A stretch of DNA of 5,326 nt, taken from Methanoregulaceae archaeon (GTDB lineage: Archaea; Halobacteriota; Methanomicrobia; Methanomicrobiales; Methanospirillaceae). The first letter of the stretch is position 1. Each line of letters starts with the position of its first letter. The stretch covers positions 1 to 5,326 of the forward strand of contig JAJRBP010000121.1 in the NCBI GenBank assembly GCA_028679405.1, written 5' to 3'. Under the pieces are notes generated by a model that saw only the letters and a list, made by a program, of their open reading frames with translations, was not told the origin of the DNA and did no database searches. The position numbers and the translations under genes are program-made. This document shows positions 1-4,708 of the stretch, in pieces.

Positions 1-66
1 CGGGGCTTGTTCACGCGACAGGTAGGGGGAATGAACGATACCTATCGGTTCAAGTACAAATTCCAT
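1..66 (-). CDS. trmO: TrmO/TsaA-like tRNA methyltransferase, N-terminal fragment
   Basis: Only the first 22 codons are present; the gene continues past the left edge. The minus strand from the ATG at 66-64 reads MEFVLEPIGIVHSPYLSREQ, then AP. The PIG(I/V)-(V/I)H(S/T)PY...EAP pattern is the N-terminal signature of the TsaA/TrmO (YaeB) family. The characterised member methylates N6 of threonylcarbamoyladenosine at position 37 of tRNA-Thr using SAM, in the cytoplasm; that activity is known for the family and inferred here. The ATG is chosen because in-frame stops lie just upstream and the signature begins a few residues in. No good Shine-Dalgarno is visible. It is transcribed divergently from the PEGA-CAP gene. 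The fragment is too short to judge the catalytic region, and several archaeal TsaA-domain proteins have unknown substrates. Confidence 0.72.
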   Translation of the reverse strand, partial: MEFVLEPIGIVHSPYLSREQAP

Positions 67-315
67 ACCGAATCGATCTTTTCTATAGGCTCAGGTACGA
101 AATCAGGATTCTGGAAACTCACGCGTATCCCCGACCCGATAATGATCCGGGGATTTTGCTTTTAAGCTTCTCCGGGAGTCAAGGAAAAGGGTTGAACGGT
201 GCTGGACCCCTGCGATTTGGCGATGATTCGAAAAGACCCAACCCTCTTCAGGTCACGTGCACCTAACTTCCGGCATCCTCTCAATATTTAATAGTGCCCG
301 GGGGTACCTACCCTT
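67..315. other. Divergent intergenic region
   Basis: This 249-bp gap separates the minus-strand trmO-like gene from the plus-strand PEGA-CAP gene, so both promoters should lie here. Visible elements are a TATA box for the right-hand gene (285-293), a CACGTG/GTGCAC double palindrome at about 254-262 some 25 bp upstream of that box, a 7-bp inverted repeat AGGGTTG/CAACCCT (188-194 and 239-245), and a CCCCG/CGGGG pair (129-133, 148-152). A weak TTAAAAG-like box for the left gene lies near 160-166 on the minus strand. No RNA gene or short coding region could be supported. Confidence 0.5.
285..293 (+). promoter_or_regulatory. Archaeal TATA box, PEGA-CAP gene
   Basis: TATTTAATA is centred about 27 nt before the ATG at 316. 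Archaeal TATA boxes sit about 26 nt ahead of the transcription start, so the predicted start falls on or next to the ATG, giving a leaderless mRNA. This agrees with the lack of a clear Shine-Dalgarno (only a GGGGG run at about 300-304). Confidence 0.6.
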
Positions 316-1317
316 ATGAGACCAGGCCGGACAGTACTTCTGCTCCTGTTCCTTGTACTCGCAGCGGGCGGGATGGCCTCCGCAGTCCAGTACCCTGTGT
401 CTGACATCCGCGGGGGGCTGCCGGATGTCCTGGCCAGCCCGGCCGTTACCGGCACTGTGACCCTGACAGGGATCCCGGCGTGGTATGCCCCAACCGATAC
501 CGTTCGGATTCCCCGCATTCCTGCTGGTGAGACGGGGAACTCCCTCCTCGGCACATTCCTGAACCGGACCCCCCGTAAACCCTCCTTCCCGATCCCGGGG
601 GGGAGCGCAGCGCCGTTCCCCTGGACAGGTCTCAGGTACGGATCCCTGTCGGTAACGACCCACCCGTCCGGTGCCACGATCTTTCTCGACGGGGGGCTGG
701 CCGGGAGGTCCCCGGCACTACTCCCCCGGGTCTCGCAGGGATCCCACCATGTCGGGTTCCTCCTCCCGGGATACCTCCCGGATTCGAGGGATGTGACCGT
801 GATCGCAGGGCTCCCGACCACTCTTGACGTGGCGCTCGTCCCTGAGGACACACCCCAGGCAGAGCCTGTCCCGGACAACGGCGGACTCACCCGGGTCGAC
901 GCCGCGATCGCGAAATATACGAATATCGAACGAACAGCCAGGGGCCTTGCAGCGCTCGCCTGGGACAGCGACCTCGCCCGGGTTGCAGTCGCCAACAGCA
1001 GGGACATGAGAGACCGGCATTATTTCTCCCACGTCAACCCCGATGGTCACGACGTGTTCTGGCGTCTCGGCAATGCGGGATATTCGTGGAAAGAGGCGGG
1101 CGAGAACATCGCGTTCTCTGCACGTTACCAGGCTGACGCCGATCCCGATACGGTCGGGCGAGCCCTGGTCAGGGTATGGATGGAAAGCCTGTCGCACCGG
1201 GAGAACATCCTCGCTCCCTACTACACCCGTACAGGTATCGGCACTGTTTTCGAACACGATACCACCCTGACACCTCACGGGTACATCGTCACCCAGCTGT
1301 TCTCGGACAAGGACTGA
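316..1317 (+). CDS. Secreted PEGA and CAP (SCP/YkwD) domain protein
   Basis: This 333-residue protein is predicted to be exported. Residues 1-23 form a Sec signal peptide: a basic start, a Leu/Val core and an A-S-A cleavage site before V24. Residues 24-107 are a Pro/Gly-rich stretch I do not recognise. Residues 108-177 are a PEGA domain: YGSLSVTTHPSGATIFLDG, then a G-S-P turn and LPGYLPDSRDVTV, with PSGA in place of PEGA. A short acidic, Pro-rich linker (177-190) leads to a CAP domain (about 194-330) with NIERTARGLAALAWDSDLA, YFSHVNPDG (H239), GENIA (E263), SHRENIL (H294) and the C-terminal YIVTQLFS strand. These match the conserved His/Glu cavity of YkwD-like CAP proteins, with E205 perhaps the fourth ligand. 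PEGA domains are usually surface or adhesion modules; CAP activity is unknown in archaea. No C-terminal anchor is seen, so it is probably released or bound to the S-layer. The start is fixed by the signal peptide and the TATA spacing. Confidence 0.9.
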   Translation: MRPGRTVLLLLFLVLAAGGMASAVQYPVSDIRGGLPDVLASPAVTGTVTLTGIPAWYAPTDTVRIPRIPAGETGNSLLGTFLNRTPRKPSFPIPGGSAAPFPWTGLRYGSLSVTTHPSGATIFLDGGLAGRSPALLPRVSQGSHHVGFLLPGYLPDSRDVTVIAGLPTTLDVALVPEDTPQAEPVPDNGGLTRVDAAIAKYTNIERTARGLAALAWDSDLARVAVANSRDMRDRHYFSHVNPDGHDVFWRLGNAGYSWKEAGENIAFSARYQADADPDTVGRALVRVWMESLSHRENILAPYYTRTGIGTVFEHDTTLTPHGYIVTQLFSDKD

Positions 1318-1493
1318 ATATCCCCGGCATTACGGCCTTTCTGTATCCCCTGGATCCTTTTGTCAGGCGATCTCTCTGGATCCCTCTCTCGATCATCCAT
1401 CCAGGCGATCCCGTCTCCTGAGCAGGACCTGATTCGATGAACCGCATACCAGAATCGGAAATGAGAGAATTTTTCCCCCTGGCGATTAGATGT

Positions 1494-1506
1494 TCATCAA
1501 TGATGA
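1494..1506. promoter_or_regulatory. 13-bp palindrome upstream of oxidoreductase gene
   Basis: TCATCA-A-TGATGA is a perfect 6+1+6 inverted repeat about 50 bp before the ATG at 1557, in the gap where the promoter must lie. It could be the half-sites of a dimeric transcription factor. No convincing TATA box is placed to decide this; an AT-rich GAATTTTT at about 1467-1474 is the nearest candidate. Its function is inferred only from position and symmetry. Confidence 0.3.
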
Positions 1507-1546
1507 GGTCCGATATCTCCCTGTTCTTTTCAGGCCGTTTCTCACC

Positions 1547-1553
1547 GGAGGTG
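1547..1553 (+). promoter_or_regulatory. Shine-Dalgarno GGAGGTG
   Basis: GGAGGTG lies three bases before the ATG at 1557 (five from the GGAGG core). It fixes that start and shows this gene uses a leadered mRNA, unlike the upstream PEGA-CAP gene. Confidence 0.8.
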
Positions 1554-1556
1554 TGA

Positions 1557-2156
1557 ATGTCGCACATCCTCGTGATCCTGGCTCACCCCGCACAGGGGAG
1601 TTTCAACCATGCGATTGCCGGGGCGGTGCTGACAGAGCTCTCGAAGAACGGGTATGATCATACTTTTCACGACCTGTACCTCGAGAATTTCCCGCCGGTC
1701 CTCCCGGCAGGCGAGATCCCCGCGGACGCCCCGGTCCCGCCCTTGATCGGGGAACACTGCCGCGACCTCCTCGCAGCAGACGGCATCGTGATCGTCCATC
1801 CCAACTGGTGGGGCCAGCCGCCGGCCATTCTTACCGGCTGGATAGACCGGGTGTTCCGGCCGAGGATGGCATACCGGTTCGTCGAAGGAGACAGCGGGGA
1901 GGGTGTCCCGTCAGGACTCCTTAAAGCCGGGAAGGCCGTCGTGTTCAATACCTCGAATACTCCTCCCGGACGGGAGCGTGAAGTCTTTGGCGACCCGCTG
2001 GAGCGGATCTGGAAGGACTGCGTATTCGGCCTCTGTGGTATCGATGAGGTCTTAAGGAGGACTTTCTCGGTAGTGGTAACCAGCACGCATGAAGAACGCA
2101 CGAAATGGCTGAAGGAAGCCGGGGAGATCGTCGGAGCGGTGTTCCCCCCGCAGTGA
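1557..2156 (+). CDS. NAD(P)H-dependent oxidoreductase, flavodoxin-like fold (quinone reductase family)
   Basis: The 199-residue length is normal for the Flavodoxin_2 family (NAD(P)H:quinone oxidoreductase, MdaB, KefF). These are cytoplasmic FMN/FAD proteins that pass two electrons from NAD(P)H to quinones or similar acceptors. The first strand and phosphate-binding loop are visible: MSHILVILAHPAQGSFNHAI (H10, P11, G14, S15, N17). So is the family signature PNWWGQPPAILTGWIDRV (residues 82-99) followed by F/Y-rich AYRF (105-108), and an isoalloxazine-side loop NTSNTPPG (131-138). The C-terminal helix 177-192 closes the fold. A strong GGAGGTG Shine-Dalgarno supports the start. It appears monocistronic, with gaps of 239 bp before and 235 bp after, and it converges on the cupin gene. 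The physiological substrate cannot be read from sequence; a role in redox or oxidative-stress handling is an inference. Confidence 0.9.
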   Translation: MSHILVILAHPAQGSFNHAIAGAVLTELSKNGYDHTFHDLYLENFPPVLPAGEIPADAPVPPLIGEHCRDLLAADGIVIVHPNWWGQPPAILTGWIDRVFRPRMAYRFVEGDSGEGVPSGLLKAGKAVVFNTSNTPPGREREVFGDPLERIWKDCVFGLCGIDEVLRRTFSVVVTSTHEERTKWLKEAGEIVGAVFPPQ

Positions 2157-2268
2157 AAGAAAAAAAACGCAAGAGAGAATACGGGCTCTGGAAAGAAGAC
2201 CAGTCCTGGATGATCCTTGAACATTCAGAGATATCCTGTCTCTCGGGAAAGGGTCCGGTTTCGGGATT

Positions 2269-2292
2269 CCGGTGCCGGGAGGCGGGTACCGG
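2269..2292 (+). terminator. GC-rich stem-loop after oxidoreductase gene
   Basis: CCGGTGCC (2269-2276) pairs with GGTACCGG (2285-2292) over 8 bp, with one G-U pair and an 8-nt loop. It lies about 110 nt past the oxidoreductase stop, between convergent genes. No T-tract follows directly; the nearest plus-strand T-run is CTTTT at about 2380-2384. It may be a 3'-end stabilising structure instead of a classic terminator. Confidence 0.3.
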
Positions 2293-2363
2293 TTCCTGCA
2301 GTGACTGCCTGAAAAGAATGCGTGATTCGTCATCCTCCGGTGTCACAAACCGGGATTGTCTCA

Positions 2364-2391
2364 TAAAAAAGCGCGGTATCTTTTAAAAAAA
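2364..2391 (-). terminator. Oligo-T termination region, cupin gene
   Basis: Read on the minus strand, the TAA stop of the cupin gene is followed at once by seven T (2391-2385), then TTTT-complementary A/T sequence, a short GC patch and six more T (2370-2365). Archaeal RNA polymerase terminates at such T-tracts without needing a hairpin. Confidence 0.6.
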
Positions 2392-2796
2392 TTACTTTTC
2401 AGTAGGTTTCCCGTCGTAGTGCTCTTCCTGCGCCAGGGCATCCTTTCGTGTTTTCCTCACGACTTTATCCTGGTGCTCGGGCGGGGAGTAAATGGTGTAC
2501 AGCTTGAGGTCTTTGGTCTTTGAGGTGTTTATCACGTTGTGCAGCGCACCGGACGGGACGACGACGCCGCTCCCGTCCTTCACCGGATGCTTCGTGCCGT
2601 CGATCACCACCATACCTTCCCCTTCCTCGAAACGGAAGAACTGGTCGACGTCATCGTGTGTCTCCTCTCCGATCTCTTCCCCGGGAATGAGGCGCATGAG
2701 CACGAGCTGGGAAAACTTCCCCGTGTAGAGGACCCTCCGGAAATCGGTGTTCTTCCTCGTTGCATCTTCAAGATTTGCTGAAAAACCTTTCTTCAT
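2392..2796 (-). CDS. Small single-domain cupin protein
   Basis: This 134-residue protein has one conserved beta-barrel cupin domain. Cupin motif 1 is seen as PGEEIGEETHDDVDQFFRFE then EGEG (residues 38-61). H47 is kept, but the usual HxH is replaced by HDDVDQ, so Q52 or D51 may serve as a ligand; E57 may also contribute. Motif 2 is complete: G75-x5-P81-x-G83-x2-H86-x3-N90 (GSGVVVPSGALHNVIN). A charged C-terminal tail (113-134, Lys/Glu-rich) follows. The form matches stand-alone cytoplasmic cupins often labelled mannose-6-phosphate isomerase-like, but no enzyme activity can be assigned. The start is set by GGAGGTG nine bases upstream. It is transcribed alone, divergent from the ATPase gene and convergent with the oxidoreductase gene, with its own TATA box and T-tract. 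Confidence 0.9.
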   Translation of the reverse strand: MKKGFSANLEDATRKNTDFRRVLYTGKFSQLVLMRLIPGEEIGEETHDDVDQFFRFEEGEGMVVIDGTKHPVKDGSGVVVPSGALHNVINTSKTKDLKLYTIYSPPEHQDKVVRKTRKDALAQEEHYDGKPTEK

Positions 2797-2805
2797 GTCT
2801 CATCC

Positions 2806-2812
2806 CACCTCC
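2806..2812 (-). promoter_or_regulatory. Shine-Dalgarno GGAGGTG, cupin gene
   Basis: The minus strand carries GGAGGTG nine bases before the ATG at 2796-2794. It is identical to the Shine-Dalgarno of the oxidoreductase gene and settles the start. Confidence 0.8.
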
Positions 2813-2847
2813 GTGTGGATGTATACTCCATGGCATTCTCTCATATG

Positions 2848-2856
2848 AATATATTT
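2848..2856 (-). promoter_or_regulatory. Archaeal TATA box, cupin gene
   Basis: The minus strand reads AAATATATT, preceded by purine-rich AGG (a plausible BRE). A start about 26 nt downstream (near 2826) would give a leader of about 30 nt that includes the Shine-Dalgarno. Confidence 0.6.
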
Positions 2857-2920
2857 CCTGATACCATTGAAATCCGGGTTGTGTCAGGCAACATGCGGAT
2901 TGTCATCAGGAGAAAACCGG

Positions 2921-2928
2921 TTTATAAG
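2921..2928 (+). promoter_or_regulatory. Archaeal TATA box TTTATAAG, possible ATPase promoter
   Basis: TTTATAAG, with an AAAA run eight bases upstream, is the best plus-strand TATA box in the gap. It predicts transcription from about 2950 and so a leader of roughly 145-170 nt before the ATPase gene. A nearer but weaker alternative is GGTATATC at about 2998-3005, which would shorten the leader to under 100 nt. Confidence 0.45.
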
Positions 2929-2974
2929 AACGTGAATCTCCGGGCAACGCCAGGAACCGGACAGGAATATTGAT

Positions 2975-2985
2975 TTCGATTCGAA
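2975..2985. repeat. 11-bp palindrome TTCGATTCGAA
   Basis: TTCGA-T-TCGAA is a perfect inverted repeat just downstream of the predicted start at about 2950 and upstream of the tandem repeat. It is compatible with an operator. Chance occurrence in an AT-richer gap is possible. Confidence 0.35.
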
Positions 2986-2987
2986 CG

Positions 2988-3044
2988 GATCATTCCCGGT
3001 ATATCACAGGGTGGCAGCGATCACATTCCTCCGGTATGATCACA
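2988..3044. repeat. Imperfect tandem repeat upstream of ATPase gene
   Basis: Unit A (2988-3008, 21 bp) and unit B (3019-3044, 26 bp) share, in order, GATCA, ATTCC, CCGGTAT and ATCACA, with small insertions in B (CA, TC, G). The units start 31 bp apart, about three helical turns. Unit B also has GATCA...TGATC inverted ends (3019-3023, 3037-3041), and GATCACATT occurs twice at 19-bp spacing (3019-3027, 3038-3046). This looks like paired protein-binding sites or a leader element for the downstream gene. Confidence 0.45.
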
Positions 3045-3082
3045 TTTACCCAATGCTGAGATCCCCGAAAAAACCGAATGAA

Positions 3083-3097
3083 CCATATCTGATATGG
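3083..3097. promoter_or_regulatory. Palindrome over the ATPase start region
   Basis: CCATAT-CTG-ATATGG is a perfect 6+3+6 inverted repeat that spans the first possible ATG (3094). If translation really begins at the later Met codons (3115 or 3121), this could be an operator or a TATA-like element for a short-leader transcript. Confidence 0.3.
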
Positions 3098-4584
3098 ACC
3101 GTATATCGCATGGGATGTATATGCCGGAAACTCCAGAACCCATACCGGTCGCAAAAGGGACGCAGGTGGTGAATCTCCTCCCGGGAATGGCAAACCGCCA
3201 TGGCCTGATCGCAGGGGCGACCGGGACCGGAAAGACCGTTACGCTCCGGGTGCTCGCGGAAAATTTCAGCAGAATTGGGGTCCCCGTTTTTATGGCAGAC
3301 ATCAAGGGGGATCTCTCGGGGATGGTATATCCCGGGGGGGATAACCCGAAGATCGCCGAAAGGGCAACGGAGCTCGGCCTCCCTGGCCTGCTGCCCGAAG
3401 GTTGTCCGGTAACGTTCTGGGATGTATACGGGGAATCCGGTCTTCCAGTCAGGACGACAGTCTCCGAGATGGGCCCGCTCCTCCTCTCGCGCATCCTCGG
3501 CCTGAACGATATCCAGACCGATGTGCTGACCATCCTCTACAAGATCGCCGACGACCAGGGGCTCCTCCTCCTGGACTTGAAAGACCTTGGCGCCATGGCC
3601 CGGTACTGCGGCGACCATGCAAAGGAGCTCAAGACCCAGTATGGGAATATATCCCCCGCAAGTATCGGTGCCATACAGAGAAGCCTGCTCACCCTTGGGC
3701 AGCAGGGGGCGGACCGGTTCTTCGGGGAACCGGCCCTGAACGTCATGGACTTCACGAAGACCGATGCATCGGGGCGCGGGGTGGTCAATATCCTCGCGGC
3801 AGACCGCCTGATGCAGTCGCCGAAGGTATATTCGACCCTTCTCCTCTGGCTCCTGTCCGAGCTGTTCGAGCAGTTCCCCGAGGCAGGGGACCCGCCGAAG
3901 CCGAAACTCGTATTCTTCTTCGACGAAGCCCACCTGCTCTTCCAGGACACGCCGAAAGCACTCGAGGAGAGGATCACCCAGGTCGTCCGCCTGATACGGT
4001 CGAAGGGGATCGGGATTTACTTCGTCACCCAGAACCCGGTCGACCTCCCGGACCAGGTCCTCGGGCAGCTTGGGAACCGGGTGCACCATGCGCTCCGTGC
4101 GTTCACCCCGAAGGACCAGAAGGCGGTAAAACTGGCTGCGCAGACCCTGCGGCCGAACCCTGCTTTCGACACGGCTTCGGTCATGACCGAGCTCCGGATC
4201 GGGGAAGCCCTCGTCTCGATGCTGGATGTAAAGGGCAGCCCGACGGTCGTCGAACGGGCACTTATTTACCCCCCGCACAGCCGGATGACCCCGCTCACTC
4301 CGGAGGAGCGCAGCCAGGTCATCGGGAATTCCCCGCTCCGGGCCAGGTATTCGGAAGCGGTCGACCGGGAGTCTGCATACGAGCTCCTGAAGAAGAAGGC
4401 CGGACAGGCTGCGGTCGTCCCGGAAACAAGGGCTGATACCAGGAAAGGCCAGGCGAAACGACCGGCGTCCGGGACCGGCGACGTGATCGGGTCGGTCGCA
4501 AAGAGTGCCGCCCGCGCAATCGGGAGCCAGCTCGGCCGGGAGATTATCAGGGGAGTGCTCGGGTCCTTCTCGGGAAAAAGATAA
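3094..4584 (+). CDS. YjgR/DUF853-family HerA-like P-loop ATPase
   Basis: This 496-residue protein is a full-length member of the HerA-FtsK superfamily group typified by E. coli YjgR (about 500 residues). Colinear features are [20 protein letters not shown] then T (Walker A GATGTGKT, 41-48), [11 protein letters not shown] (66-76), [15 protein letters not shown] (151-165), [20 protein letters not shown] (182-201), a Walker B strand [10 protein letters not shown] (271-280; D277, E278), a VTQNP sensor (311-315), [20 protein letters not shown] (323-342; R329/R335 possible arginine finger) and [10 protein letters not shown] (380-389). After a basic linker (430-460), the [20 protein letters not shown] tail (467-486) is typical of the family. 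It should be a cytoplasmic hexameric NTPase; its biological role is not established. Start: 3094 gives the longest frame but lacks a Shine-Dalgarno. Met codons at 3115 and 3121 are equally possible, and 3121 best fits the bacterial N-terminal length as I recall it. It probably shares a transcript with the following ORFs. Confidence 0.92.
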   Translation: MDRISHGMYMPETPEPIPVAKGTQVVNLLPGMANRHGLIAGATGTGKTVTLRVLAENFSRIGVPVFMADIKGDLSGMVYPGGDNPKIAERATELGLPGLLPEGCPVTFWDVYGESGLPVRTTVSEMGPLLLSRILGLNDIQTDVLTILYKIADDQGLLLLDLKDLGAMARYCGDHAKELKTQYGNISPASIGAIQRSLLTLGQQGADRFFGEPALNVMDFTKTDASGRGVVNILAADRLMQSPKVYSTLLLWLLSELFEQFPEAGDPPKPKLVFFFDEAHLLFQDTPKALEERITQVVRLIRSKGIGIYFVTQNPVDLPDQVLGQLGNRVHHALRAFTPKDQKAVKLAAQTLRPNPAFDTASVMTELRIGEALVSMLDVKGSPTVVERALIYPPHSRMTPLTPEERSQVIGNSPLRARYSEAVDRESAYELLKKKAGQAAVVPETRADTRKGQAKRPASGTGDVIGSVAKSAARAIGSQLGREIIRGVLGSFSGKR

Positions 4585-4607
4585 CCTCATCACCTGAATG
4601 CATGGAA

Positions 4608-4614
4608 GGGAGGG
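4608..4614 (+). promoter_or_regulatory. Shine-Dalgarno GGGAGGG, mini-ORF
   Basis: GGGAGGG lies seven bases before the ATG at 4622. No comparable site precedes the methyltransferase ATG at 4705 (only AGGGGTCC). This implies that ribosomes enter at the mini-ORF and reach the methyltransferase by coupling. Confidence 0.55.
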
Positions 4615-4621
4615 CGGACAG

Positions 4622-4708
4622 ATGAACTATCCCGGCAATACGTGCCTGAAGAACTGGAGAGAGACGCCGGGTGCGGACCGCCCGGTTCGGTCAGGGGTCC
4701 TGGCATGA
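4622..4708 (+). CDS. Probable 28-residue coupled mini-ORF
   Basis: A short frame runs from the ATG at 4622 to the TGA at 4706-4708. It begins MNYPGNTCLKNWRETPGADR and ends VLA. I recognise no family. Support for translation: a Shine-Dalgarno at ideal spacing, an ATGA overlap with the methyltransferase start, a 37-nt gap after the ATPase stop, and G/C in about 20 of 27 third codon positions, higher than in the competing frame. It is hydrophilic, with one Cys, two Trp/Tyr aromatics and no membrane segment. An in-frame ATG at 4598 would add eight residues but lacks a Shine-Dalgarno. It may be a real microprotein or a leader peptide whose translation delivers ribosomes to the methyltransferase. 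The alternative, a chance frame, is not excluded at this length. Confidence 0.4.
   Translation: MNYPGNTCLKNWRETPGADRPVRSGVLA

Noticed and set aside
1..165. Plus-strand frame open from the left edge to a TAA at 163-165
   Set aside because: The minus strand of 1-66 gives a clear TrmO N-terminus; the plus-strand translation has no recognisable motif.
188..245. Structured RNA suggested by the AGGGTTG/CAACCCT pair
   Set aside because: A single 7-bp stem closing a 44-nt loop, with no further convincing pairing and no tRNA or known RNA features, is too weak to call.
718..1278. Antisense open frame across the PEGA-CAP gene
   Set aside because: The sense strand has a signal peptide, PEGA and CAP motifs; the antisense product resembles nothing and lacks a start signal.
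1500..1556. Possible C/D-box guide RNA from an ATGATGA box
   Set aside because: No CTGA D-box follows within about 60 nt, and the ATGATGA is better explained as half of the 13-bp palindrome.
1289..1567. Minus-strand frame in the gap before the oxidoreductase gene
   Set aside because: Its start overlaps the Shine-Dalgarno and start of the oxidoreductase gene on the other strand, no ribosome site is seen, and no family is recognised.
2105..2386. Plus-strand frame overlapping the end of the oxidoreductase gene and the following gap (Cys-containing, SCSDC)
   Set aside because: It starts inside the oxidoreductase gene without a Shine-Dalgarno, is low in G/C third positions and has only a weak Cys pair; it runs by chance into the terminator region.
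3046..4593. A 515-codon open frame antisense to the ATPase gene
   Set aside because: The sense strand encodes a full-length YjgR-family protein colinear with the family. The antisense frame is a by-product of GC-rich codons, shows no domain and is rich in Arg/Pro/Gly typical of shadow translations.
4585..4704. N-terminal extension of the methyltransferase through the open frame back to 4585
   Set aside because: Only CTG/GTG-type starts without Shine-Dalgarno are available, third positions are less coding-like than in the mini-ORF frame, and family members as recalled begin near the WGRS segment.
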